In this document: positions 22,142 to 32,604 of the stretch, one piece after another | How the letters are laid out: each line of letters starts with the position of its first letter | Position numbering within the stretch: the stretch's first letter is position 1 | NCBI GenBank assembly: GCA_020055645.1 | Contig: CM034546.1 | Coordinates: 29,946,001 to 30,010,000 of the forward strand | Length of the DNA: 64,000 nt | Origin: Tomocerus qinae | Taxonomy: Eukaryota; Arthropoda; Collembola; Entomobryomorpha; Tomoceridae | Direction: 5' to 3' | Made by a program: the position numbers and the translations under genes | Notes under the pieces: model-generated | The model's database searches: none | Told to the model about the DNA's origin: nothing | What the model saw: only the letters and a program-made list of their open reading frames with translations

Positions 22142-23236
22142 CCCTAGACTACATGACATACGAAATGAACTGTAACACATGACATGTCCCAATTGGGATT
22201 CCCATTAGTCCCATTTGGGATTGATTCCCGCGGCCTTAGTGCACAGTGTTTCGAAATAACATGTCCCATTTGGGACATGTCATGTAATACACAAAGTCCA
22301 GTCACACTGGACATGTGCTATTGCTCAAGTCCATGTTAATTCTGACCTACTATCCGCTCGTTTAATATCGGGACTGATTATGAATTTCGCGCAAATTTTT
22401 GAGTGTTACTGTTACCAGTTGCTTGCGTTACTATACTTCACTACACAATAGTATATTATAACATCAGGCGGAGTTATTATGACGTCAGAGTATTTATAAT
22501 TTCCGTTTATACAGTAAATATGAATGCTGACCCAAAATTTCAAAACCTGACCAAAATATAAATAGTGACACAAAATTTTAAAACCTGACCAAAATATAAA
22601 TGCTGACACAAAATTTTAAAACCTGACCCAAACATTAATGCTGACACAAGAATTTAAAACATGATCTAATTATGTTAAGGCCTTTACCAAATATAAAAGC
22701 TGGCTCAAATGAAGGGCTGATCCAAATGCAGAGCTGAACCAGGAATTTTAAACCTGACCCAAATATAAATAAATTCTGACCCAAAAATTCAAAATCTGAC
22801 CCAAATGGAAATGCTGATCCAATTGTAAAAGCTGATCCAAATATAAATAAAATTTCAAATAAAATGCTGACCCAAACAGGCCTGACCGAAATATAAATGC
22901 TGACCCAAATGTAATTTGCCATATTTCCATCCCGGTTATATCTGCATTTCACGTAATACATGACTTGTCCCAAATGGGATTTGTCCGATTACGAAATAGT
23001 GTACAATCCCATTTGGGACATGTCATGTATTAACATAGTAAATGGGTCCCATTTTCATTTCTTAATTTTTTCTAAACTTTGTTTATGGTCCAAATTACTT
23101 GAATTTAAAAATGTAAGTAGAGAAACGCATTTGTGACACATACAAAAATCCACGAGGTTATACGGTATACCTGCTCAAAGCTAGGGCACAGTAAAGTCAG
23201 AAAAATCCCATTTGGGACATGTCATGTAGTCTAGGG
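22142..23236. mobile_element. piggyBac-like non-autonomous element in the receptor intron
   Basis: The 1095-bp element starts CCCTAGACTACATGACAT and ends with its exact reverse complement. Both sides are flanked by TTAA (22138-22141 and 23237-23240). CCC...GGG termini with TTAA duplication are diagnostic for piggyBac-type elements. Subterminal palindromes built on TGTCCCATTTGGGACATGTC recur at both ends. No transposase frame is present. The centre is a degenerate tandem repeat. Confidence 0.9.
22512..22915. repeat. Degenerate ~40-bp tandem repeat inside the piggyBac-like element
   Basis: About ten diverged units of the form ATGCTGACCCAAAAT plus TTCAAAACCTGACCAAAATA follow each other. Length variation between units keeps some minus-strand frames open by chance. 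Confidence 0.8.
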
Positions 23237-24098
23237 TTAAAATAAGTATAATAATGTATTCTAAAATCGATTTTTTGCAGAGAAACACAGAAGTCCATTG
23301 GAATCATGGCATTTTCCGGAATTTAAGATTCTTAAAATAATTTTGCAACTAATAGCTGTAATGGGGAGTGGAGCTGCTGTATTTGGATCAATAACAGCTC
23401 TAATTGTTGATTTCAGTCCATTGGTATATTTATTGAAATTGTGCCACGCAGACAATTTAGTAGTCAGGATTGTTTTAATACCGTTTCTGTCATTTGTCGC
23501 TCTGCACGTTATATACCCAATTTTATTGATATTACTCTTCGCTATAATGTATGCCATAATGGTCACATTTTGGCTGAAACTGATAAGTGGACAAAAAATT
23601 AAGAAAGTGGCTTATTTTTCTACACAAACTTACTTCCAATGTAAACCTTCCACAAGTCTGAGGGTTTACCAAACTCTAAGAGTTCTTAATGGGCATGTCA
23701 ATTATTTATTTGTTTATACTCTTAGTCCAGTGATTATTTTTGTTTCCGGTTTATTAAGTATTCTGTGCAATTTTGGTACTGTTAAATTGTATAAAATAAT
23801 GCCGCTTACTGCCTACATATTTTTACCATTTTCAAGCATAATGCTATTCATCGCATTAGCTACTGCAATACCAATGGCTGCTTTGGTCCATACTAAATCA
23901 ATAAGGTTTATCCATTCCTGGAAGAGAAATGGAAATAAAATTACTCGAAGAAGTTTAAGAAGTTGTAGGCCAATGACATATAACATTGGTCCATTTTGTA
24001 TTTTGAAGAGATCAACAACATTTGTAGTTTTAGAAGTAATAGCAATGCACACAATGAATATGGTCTTATCTGTAAAAATAAATCCCCGAATGAAGTAA

Positions 24099-25127
24099 CG
24101 TTTGAAAACTGATGATGTACAATCATAAAACATAATAAGATTTTGTAACTCGAAATATAACTTCTATTCAAATCAAAATTTGTTTACCGTTTTAAACTCT
24201 CTTTGACTACCAGGTACTAATTTATTTCAAGTCATGCCAACGCCATAACTTTATGTAATAAATCACACGTTTGTATTTATCGCACGAAAACCGAATCTCT
24301 ACAGGTGTATAATATTAGTGTTTAAGGATTGTGAATAAAATATTAAAGTATAGTATTTGTAAAATCGACTTCTGCAACTGTAATAGTCTATTAGAGATCT
24401 ATCACAGAGAAAAGCCCCGTATTTTGAGTTATCAGAAATGACGTCTATACAAAGCCGTAATAGTAATAGGTCGATGATCCTACTTTTACGTTGGGGATAT
24501 TACACTGACCAATGCAACGATGTATACAGGTATGTTTAATTTATTATCAAAGTTTTCCTTAATATAAGGTATCAATAGAGAGAATGATAATTTTCTTTTG
24601 CAGCCCTGCAGTTTTGATCCCTACTCGCTACCTAATCCTAAAATGTCCTTTTATCAAGCTAACATTTAATCAAACTCGGTGCATGCTATTAACCTAAAAA
24701 TATTCCATGATTATATCCATGCTTCAGTGAAGTATCTCAACAAAGCATGAAAGAGACCTTGACCATTTTGAGTTGCACTTAACATTTCACTGTAATACAA
24801 ATATAATATACTGCCACAGCACACAAATACGTGTACGTATACGTATAATCCGGTATGCTTACCTATGTCGGCTCCATCCATAAACACTAAATATTCATGT
24901 GGGCATTATCGACTATTGTTTATCTATATAAATATTATTATCTGTCAATCGTAGGGCAGAATGTCTTACTATAAACTTAAATTAAGGAATTCCTGTCAAC
25001 CTGGACAGCGACCTGTATGTATACTCTTGTCAAACCAAAGGGATTTTGAGACAGTTTTCTCCTGTCCTTCCTTGTGATCAGAAGTCAAGTCTCCTAAACT
25101 CCTAAGAGAAATACCAGTACAAATAAC
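24099..25127. other. Intergenic stretch
   Basis: No supported gene or structured repeat. It contains the presumed 3' end of the receptor gene and the promoter region of the thioredoxin gene. Confidence 0.4.
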
Positions 25128-25926
25128 ATGGCTTCAGGAAAACCCAAGACTGGAGTGCACCACGTCACAGACATGGTAAACTTATACATTTCCGTATTTA
25201 TGAAATTTTATTTACTGCACTTTATGTTTGCTTTTTCTATAGAATTGATAATATTATGTTCCGCTTCCCTAATTCTGTATAATATAATTTACCTGATTAT
25301 ATTAGGTACATGTGCAATGCAGTTATTTAAGCTATTTATTTACCTAGTTCTACACAGTATACAATATTGTAGTTTATCATTATCATTTAACAGGCATTCA
25401 TTTATATCGACACTATAGTTTCAAATGATTCCATATTCCAAATATATTTGAGTTTGCCTAATTAATGGAGTTAATATTATGAATACTATTTTTAGAGTTT
25501 TTAATATAATAATGTATTAATTTTTTACCAATGTCTTCCGATCATATAAAATGGCAATATTTTTTATTAAACAATGATTACACAATTTGATTTATATTTT
25601 AATTTTCCAGGATGATTTCAATAAGTGGCTTAAAGGTGCTGGACCAAAATTGGTGGTAATCGACTTTTATGCCACTTGGTGAGTATTTGGAAAAGCTTGA
25701 CTTGTGAAAACGATAACAAATTTTTTTAGATTTTCAATTATTTCCCATTAATTTCTATTTAAGGTGTGGTCCATGTAAAGTCATTGCACCAAAAGTAGAG
25801 AAAATGGCTTTAGAATTCACTGATGTCGTTTTCCTGAAAGTTGACGTAGACGAAAACGAGGACCTGGGTATGAAGTATGGCATTACCTGCATGTCAACGT
25901 TTGTTCTACTCAAAAATTCTGATAAG
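25128..25926 (+). CDS. Thioredoxin, last exon not found
   Basis: A small cytosolic-type disulfide reductase. Three exons join in phase. Exon 1 (25128-25175) encodes MASGKPKTGVHHVTDM. Exon 2 (25611-25678) encodes DDFNKWLKGAGPKLVVIDFY. Exon 3 (25764-25926) completes the active site WCGPCK, with the Trp codon split by the intron, and continues VEKMALEFTDVVFLKVDVDE and ITCMSTFVLLKN. Introns end in GTAAAC/CAG and GTGAGT/AAG. About 93 residues are visible, against about 105 for a complete thioredoxin. The final beta strand and helix (usually after KNG) are missing, and I find no suitable exon downstream to 26900. Where thioredoxins have a cis-proline (MPTF), this copy reads MSTF, an unusual loss next to the active site. 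It may be a decaying or specialised paralogue. Confidence 0.82.
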
Positions 25927-26018
25927 GTACATCTTTTTAAAATTGAACATTCTTGTAAAATAATGACGCATTGCACTTGGCATGTATACTCTTATATCTT
26001 TGCCATTTGCTTAGGGGT

Positions 26019-26445
26019 ATTTATTAATAATGACTTTAATTTGCATGGAATTTTCGAAAATGCAATAACTCAATTTTTCAGCGAGCAATGTATGTTTAAA
26101 TAATTTTTAAACGACGAATAAAAGTGTATGGAACATCTCTGGGTGGATTTTAGGCGTGCCATTTGGTTAACGGTATTTATTCTTAATGACTTTAATTTGC
26201 ATGGAATTTTTGAAAATGCAATAACTCAATTTTTCAGCGAGCAATGTATGTTTAAATAATTTTTAAACGACGTATAAAAGTGTATGGAACATCAAGGGGT
26301 GGATAATAGGCGTGCAATATGCTTAGGGGTATTTATTCTTAATGACTTTAATTTGCAAAATTTTTGAAAATGCAATAACTCAATTTTTCAGCGAGCATTG
26401 TATGTTTAAATAATTTTTAAAGGACGAATTAAAGTGTGTGAAATA
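26019..26445. repeat. Three tandem copies of a ~155-bp repeat
   Basis: Direct copies begin at about 26019, 26174 and 26329. Each contains TATTTATTCTTAATGACTTT, GAAAATGCAATAACTCAATT and TTTTTCAGCGAGCAATG, then a variable end. They lie directly downstream of the last visible thioredoxin exon, where its final exon would be expected. Confidence 0.85.
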
Positions 26446-26966
26446 CTTCTGGTTACTTTTTTGCGGAGCGGTTGTTATTGATTTTTGTTCATAAATACAG
26501 TTTTCATTTAATTGTGGTATTTGCAATTTATGCCAATTTTGAATTAAACATCGTTTATACTAATAAGAGATTCAATTTATTTGGATTTCCAACTTTTTAA
26601 AGGTATTTTATGATTTTAGTAGGTTTCGGCCAATTTTCTTGTCGTCTTCGGACGGTCTTGGGTACCCATATTTTACTTCTACTTCTAGAACTTTACCCAG
26701 GCTTCTCATTCGGAATCGGAATTATAAATAAAATTTAAATAAAATGATAATTTAGATTACCAATAGATAAATAATTAAATGTAACTAAATTTTATACATT
26801 TAATGCACGATATTTCCTGCAATGAAAGGTTTGGAAGTAAAGTCTAATAACATTAATCAATATTTTTATTAATCCATTACATACGGTATCTAAGTATTTC
26901 CACTATAGACACTATAAAATTAGATCCTGCTACTTCCAAAAGAAATTCAATGCATTGGATGACATT
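26446..26966. other. Spacer
   Basis: AT-rich spacer. I searched it by eye for a thioredoxin C-terminal exon and saw none. Confidence 0.4.
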
Positions 26967-28165
26967 TTATGTGAATTTATTGCCACAGGAGCCGACTGAA
27001 ACCTTGTCTGTAATATCAAATCCAATGGACCCAAGATATTCCATTGTCTTTTTTTCTTCTTCAGGGGTAAAATCGTCAGCCGTAGACCAAACCACCCAGC
27101 CAACTTCTCCATCTTCAAAGCACCACGTGCTGGTTATTATCCGGTTATCGTAATGCGGGTACAATACTGCTTTGAGTGCTAAAATATTAATAACAGCAAT
27201 TAGATTTATTAATGCTAATAATAAGGATACACTAAGAATTTCTAAACTATAGATAAACCTAAAATACTTTTGTTTGAAATCCAATTAAATTTGAATACAT
27301 TAACGGACGAAATTTTTCTTCAAATGATCAAGCATGTAAAACAGACTTAATATTTGGACCTAAACATTATTTAAATAACCAAGAAAACTCATTTTGCTAT
27401 TTCAGAGTTTATTTAAAACTGATTAACAGTTGCTTACTGTAACCGTTCGAGTGTATTAGAACACAGTCTAGAGCTCCGGTATTTCCTTCAAGGACAGAGC
27501 ACACGTAGTCCGCCTTTCTGGATCCATATCCATAGAAATCGATCTCAACGTGACCTTGTAAATATTTTATTAGAGCTCCAGGGCACATTTTGGAATAATC
27601 TTCTTTTGCATCATCCTCCACAGCCTTTCCTTGGAGGAGACTTGCAATGCGCATTCTCGCATTCTTACTAGCCATATGAAGGTGCCTCTCTTTATTCTTC
27701 TCTTCGTTTGTCTGCAATGGGTATATTTTAACATCAATTTCGACTTTTTGCATAATATTTCTTAATACAATTACTCATTCCAATATTTAACCGCTTTAAA
27801 AATGAAATCTTGGTAGCCTTTAAATCATATAAAAATCAGTTTTTTTTGAAAATTTTATTACTAGTAGAATTAAAATAAATTGAAAGTAAATGCTTAGGCA
27901 TACTCAAACGTAATTTTTTTAAATTTTTGGCAAAATATTTTGGTGACAGGAATTTAATTTTGTTAATTTCGGTACATAATATAATTTTGTGTCAGCATAT
28001 ACTTACCCATTTGCTCTCATTGTTAGTTTTAGCTGTTTTTGTTGGTGGGTGATTAGAACAAATGTTTGAGTAGTCTTTGGAAGGTTCTGCTACTGTATAC
28101 TCAATAAATATACCCAAAAGTAGGACAAGCGAAAACAAACTGGTAAGGCTGTGATTAGTAGACAT
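26967..28165 (-). CDS. Unrecognised secreted protein, three exons
   Basis: Exon 1 (28007-28165) encodes a signal peptide (SLTSLFSLVLLLGIFIEY) and a short Thr/Asn/Lys-rich segment with one Cys, ending at GTAAGT. Exon 2 (27444-27711) encodes NEEKNKERHLHMASKNARM, then MCPGALIKYLQGHVEIDFYG and two more cysteines (VCSVL, LDCVL). Exon 3 (26967-27178) encodes LKAVLYPHYDNRIITSTWCF, DGEVGWVVWSTADDFTPEEE and VGSCGNKFT, then stop. All junctions match in phase, giving a protein of about 212 residues with six cysteines, all but one well inside the mature part. I do not recognise the family. The intact reading frames, clean splice sites and signal peptide support a functional extracellular protein. No neighbour suggests a role. 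Confidence 0.75.
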
Positions 28166-29465
28166 TATCTCTTGATATGATTTAAAATTACTTCTAACTT
28201 TGAATGTGTATAAGGATACTACCCAACCTTTCTTGTCTAGAGTTAAAAGTAAAATACGCAGAATTAGATCGAAACTTTTCTTTTATACACCATTCGTTAT
28301 GGCATTAAATCCCCATTTAAGTAATATTGTATCCTCGAAAAATTGATTTAGTACAATGGAAACTTATTTAATGGTTAAATCTGTTATTTAATGTCAAAAA
28401 GCGAGGCTGATTAAAATAGCGACCTTTGTTAATAGTAAAAGATATTGATGTGATGGAACAATATTTATAACTCTAGTTTTTTGTTGGAATATTGCTACAG
28501 ACTTTTGACAAAAAATTAAAACAAAGTATGAAATAGAATGGGAATGGATATAAATTTCAATCCATTACCGTATATATGAAAATATTTACACAAAAACAGT
28601 TCTATGCAGATCTTGTCTCTAGTTTCCTACATTAATACTACAAACGTGATACTATTTTAATTAAAATTACTTCCTATTTATAAAACAGCAATAAAAGTTG
28701 CATTGTTCGGCCACATTAGACACCTTAGCATTATTGTATTATAGTTCCTGCGGAAATCATTACGATTAATAGCTTGTATCACATAATAATATTTGTTACA
28801 CTTTATTTAAAAGCTGAAAAACCGGTTTGGGTAGAACCACGTATAGTGTAATGGTATGCAAAAGATGCAGTATATGATTATGATGATGGATTGATAACAT
28901 CATTATTTAAAGTTTTCAGTGCGCTTGACCTTATCAACGAATGTAAACGGTGACAGAATGTGATAAAAATGCTTGATATCTACTACATACTGAGCACTGA
29001 AATATACGAATATACACTCTAAGGAAGGTATACAGAAAACAATGTTATTTCCAATTTAATAAAGTCAAGATCATAATTTATGGAAGCATTACGTTTATGT
29101 GATTTAAGTTTTAATTGTAAATTTTATTAACATTATGTGAGCATGCATGAAATGAAGAAATCATTACATTTGCCTTGGAGTCAAATGCATGTATAAAGTT
29201 TAAGAAGAGTGTAAACAAGAACTTTTTAAAAGATAAAGGTATAAAATATATTTCTCAGTCTTAATAAAATAAATATTCCAATTGCATGCGATTATAGGGA
29301 TGGATTTTTTGAAATTACATTACTTGGTATTTTTTCCATCATACTGACAAGGAAGAAATCATGGAAGAATTATTAATTTACATATAATCAGAATGAGTAA
29401 TGGAATAAAAATTGAATTTCACCTTCCATCATATTCTATCTCCCACTGTCATAGTATACAATGAT
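28166..29465. other. Intergenic stretch
   Basis: About 1.3 kb with no supported gene or structured repeat. Confidence 0.4.
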
Positions 29466-29560
29466 AACAGGCAATTAGTAGCTAATTAAAGCGAGTAATG
29501 ACTTAAACGAAGCCATCTGCGACTTATCTCAGATGGCTTCGTTTAAGGTTCAGGGGTGGT
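29466..29560. repeat. Dispersed repeat with a 17-bp-stem hairpin
   Basis: CAATTAGTAGCTAATTAAAG begins a repeat also found near 42550 and 43590. In this copy TTAAACGAAGCCATCTG at 29502 pairs perfectly with CAGATGGCTTCGTTTAA ending near 29547, forming a hairpin with a short loop. The other copies keep the AACGAAG side but not the second arm. Confidence 0.7.
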
Positions 29561-29691
29561 TCAAAATACGGGGAAATTCAATGAGGGGCAGGTAATGGGG
29601 AAGTATCTATGGCTACGATTTAAAATACACAGAGCCATAGAAATTTACTCTATGACAATACAGCAAAATGAATAGGGCATAAAAGGGACGA

Positions 29692-29950
29692 TTTTTTTGG
29701 GAAACTTGGATCTAGTCCGAGAATATTGGTCGTAGAAAGACAAAGTTGGTCTCTAAAAACGCAGAAAATGTCAATTTATAGCAGCTTGCACTTTGATTGA
29801 TAATTTTTATCTCTGGTTGCGAGATATTAATTAAAATTGCAATAACTCGCAAACGAAGGTAAAAGGTAGAAATCTTTCCACGTTTTTAGAGACCAACTTC
29901 GTCTTTCTACGACCAATATCCTCGGACTAGATCCAAGTTTCCCAAAAAAA
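29692..29950. mobile_element. 259-bp MITE with ~70-bp inverted ends
   Basis: The left end (TTTTTTTGGGAAACTTGGAT, then CTAGTCCGAGAATATTGGTC) pairs with the right end over about 70 bp with two or three mismatches. The non-palindromic centre is AT-rich. No coding capacity. A relic of the same family is at 18240-18300. Confidence 0.85.
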
Positions 29951-30962
29951 GTTAAGAGCGAATATGATAGTCAAGCCCAATCGTCATTAGAAACCATACC
30001 TACCTCTTAAGTAAACGAAACCATTTAAGATCCAGACACCGAAGAAAAATAGTTTATAAAGTTTCTTAAGATCTGCATTTCATGTGTTTACTCTACAATC
30101 TCAACTTTATTCGTTTCGCATCCGTTATGACTCCAATTTGCAAAAATGCCGAGATTCAGTGATAGCTGATGTGAAAGGAGTACAGCCTACAATTGTTGAA
30201 TCTTGAATTTCAAAAACTTTTGCTCAATCAAAAAGTCTCCATTAACCGAACTCTGAAATGAGTGAGTGCGAAAAACGAAGAAACGGCAGAAAACTCAACT
30301 GTACCAAGTCGCCCCATAGATGTTCTGTTGCAAACACTCTGAAGATGTGAAAGAGGATGGCAATTGAACATCTTTGGATCGATCTACCTTGTCAACTCCG
30401 TCGGTCGTCCACTGGCGAGTAATTTTAACCATTTCTTACGTTTGTTTTAAACTTGATGAAATATTTACAATGACTCGGGATGCTTGTAAATGAGCTCATT
30501 TAAAGGTTTTCAAATGCTCACCATGTCAACATTTCCTCATTTTATGGTAAGTATTTTTAACGTCCTTCAGAGCATAATTAAGCTTTAATTACACTCAATT
30601 ACAATCATTATGTGGATGCTGTGATCAACGAAAAAAGAAGAAATTTTTTTGACTCACATCATTTATTTGTGACGTTTATTAATAACATTNNNNNNNNNNN
30701 NNNNNNNNNNNNNNNNNNNNNNNNNNNNNNNNNNNNNNNNNNNNNNNNNNNNNNNNNNNNNNNNNNNNNNNNNNNNNNNNNNNNNNNNNATAATTTAATG
30801 TAAACAATGTTGAGAATCAATTCCAAAGCTTCTTCGCTCGGAATGCCTAACATTGGTTAAGCAATAAGCCTGCCTTTGTTTCTTGAGTCAGGATAAAAGA
30901 GAGTCTGAGAATTCAATTTATTTAAAGTAGTGTAATTCCTTTATAATTACAGTATATACGAC
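29951..30962. other. Intergenic stretch including the assembly gap
   Basis: Positions 30690-30789 are a run of 100 N, the usual placeholder for a gap of unknown size. The frames bridging it are artefacts. I see no gene in the rest. Confidence 0.6.
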
Positions 30963-32596
30963 CAAGGTATCGAAAAACCCGGGTTTTTTAGGAAAAAACA
31001 CTCGACCCCGGGTTTTTAGGGTTTTTTGGGTTTAAGGGTTGTTTATATAACTATAGGTATAAATACAAGCCTATATTATACCATATATGAAAACTACAGC
31101 TGACAACAACAACAACCGTGTCAACTACTATTAATTACGTCAATGAAAAGAAAAACTAAAGCATAAATAGTTTAATTTTATTATGTTGTAACGTAGCAGT
31201 ATTTTTGTGAACACCTATATTATTATTACTGTTTGATAACAACTAGTGAAATATTAAGCATTATAACATTTTACTGATTATATTGACTTTATGATATTAT
31301 TCCTTTGTTAATTTGAAGCTTTATTTTTATTTTTATTTATTTAAGTAAGTAACAGATTCCTTCCCTGGAAGGCATTTGTACTACTACTGTACTTACAATA
31401 ATATTGTTGCTTATTATCTATATTAGACTACTATCACGTAATTATTACCTATAATTTCCAATATTAGCAAGGACAAAAATAATTTATAATGTAAAGAATT
31501 GCACCACTTCTTCTATAGTTTCGTCATAGCTAGAGAAATCACACAAGTTATAAGTATTATCTTCTGTTTCAGTGAGCTGAATACTTAGCAAGTATTTAAA
31601 CAGTTCGTTCTTAAAAATATTCATTGTTTTACTACTTTTGATATTGTCTGGCAATCTTAACCATTCAGTTGATGCTTGATTTGAGAATTCTCTATTACTG
31701 TATGAAGAACACCTATTTTTCTTAACAATGTATGTATATGTCTTAGCTCTTGTATTTCTAGTATTAACATTCTCGATTTTTATAAAGTTTTTAAAATATG
31801 GTGGACATTCAGTATCGGTCATAATACTATATACTATCTTTAGAAGTTCGTATTTATATAAATAATTAGGAAATAACCATTTTATATCATTAGATATAAG
31901 TGCTTTTACCTTGTCATATTTGCGAAGTCCTAGAGTAAATCTACCTGCTCTACGTATAATATTTTCAATACTCTTAATGTTAGTCTTATTAGTACATCCC
32001 CAAATTGCTAGCATGTATCTTATTACAGACATTATGTACGCATTGATTATAATTTTTCTATTTCTTTCAGTAAACAGAGATTGTACAGGAAATAAGGACC
32101 ATATTATTGCATTACATTTGGTGGTAACATGAGATGTGTGACTAGTCCAGTTTAATTTGTTATCTATAATTAATCCTAGTATTTTTAGTTAATTTAATTG
32201 CAAAGCCTTTAATTGCCTTTAATTGCAAAGCATTACAGTAATGAATATGTAAGTGATAAATTGAAATTATGAGTACAACAATATTATAAACATAATCTTT
32301 ACAATGCAATGGCTAAAGTATACATAAAATTAATATTATTATAGTCCTCACATTGTCACATTACGATACATTAATTACGCGTAGAAGTGTAGAAGCTATA
32401 TTTGTTTCCACCTGATTATGCATTTGTTTACATTTTTAAATAAAAATTAGTATGTATTGCGTATCTAGATGGAGCTGTAGTGCACATTTTTGTATGTTTT
32501 GTAAAAAACCCAATAAACCCGGGGTTTTTTAAGTAAAGCGGGGTGGGTTTTTTGCCAAAAAACCCCAACCCATAAAAAACCCGACCCACAACCCTG
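30963..32596. mobile_element. Non-autonomous hAT-like element, copy 2, interrupted
   Basis: Same family as 554-1176. It starts CAAGGTATCGAAAAACCCGG, ends CACAACCCTG, and shares the internal stretch GTAGAAGCTATATTTGTTTCCACC. A perfect 8-bp duplication, TATACGAC, lies at 30955-30962 and 32597-32604. It is 1 kb longer than copy 1 because a retrotransposon fragment (about 31320-32195) is inserted in it. Confidence 0.9.
31320..32195 (-). mobile_element. 5'-truncated non-LTR retrotransposon (RT C-terminus)
   Basis: The minus-strand frame at 31484-32032 encodes 182 residues typical of the region after the reverse transcriptase palm in CR1/Jockey-type elements: AIWGCTNKTNIKSIENIIRR near the start and a WLRLPDNIKSSKTMNIFKNE motif near the end. 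No palm or endonuclease remains. The 3' end at about 31320-31345 is a TTTTATTTATTT tail (A-rich on the coding strand). It lies inside hAT-like copy 2, so it inserted after that element. Confidence 0.8.
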
Positions 32597-32604
32597 TATA
32601 CGAC

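Larger units (their letters stand above)
21700..24098 (+). pseudogene. Gustatory-receptor-like chemoreceptor with one in-frame stop
   Basis: Two exons. Exon 1 (21700-22069) starts at ATG and encodes YFFYIFVDKMCASPVKWSPE, the first membrane segments, then ILNLVLTLAWSLSQFFNFIL, ending at a GTAAGT donor. Exon 2 (23281-24098) begins after TTTTTTGCAG and joins in phase 1. It encodes several hydrophobic helices and a C-terminus (YNIGPFCILKRSTTFVVLEV) resembling the terminal helix region of insect gustatory receptors. The product would be about 396 residues, normal for the family. A TAA at 21934-21936 interrupts exon 1 in frame, with receptor-like sequence on both sides. This is a recent or polymorphic pseudogene, or a single sequencing error. 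The 1.2-kb intron is mostly a transposable element (22142-23236). Arthropod gustatory receptors are ligand-gated cation channels in sensory neurons. Ligand unknown. Confidence 0.72.

Noticed and set aside
22412-22973. Minus-strand frames with repeated Gly/Ser/Phe motifs
   Set aside because: They fall in the degenerate 40-bp tandem repeat inside the piggyBac-like element.
30612-30853. Frames crossing the N run
   Set aside because: They consist mostly of unknown residues across an assembly gap.
31484-32032. 182-codon frame as a host gene
   Set aside because: Its content is the C-terminal part of a non-LTR reverse transcriptase and it interrupts a MITE, so it is a retrotransposon fragment.
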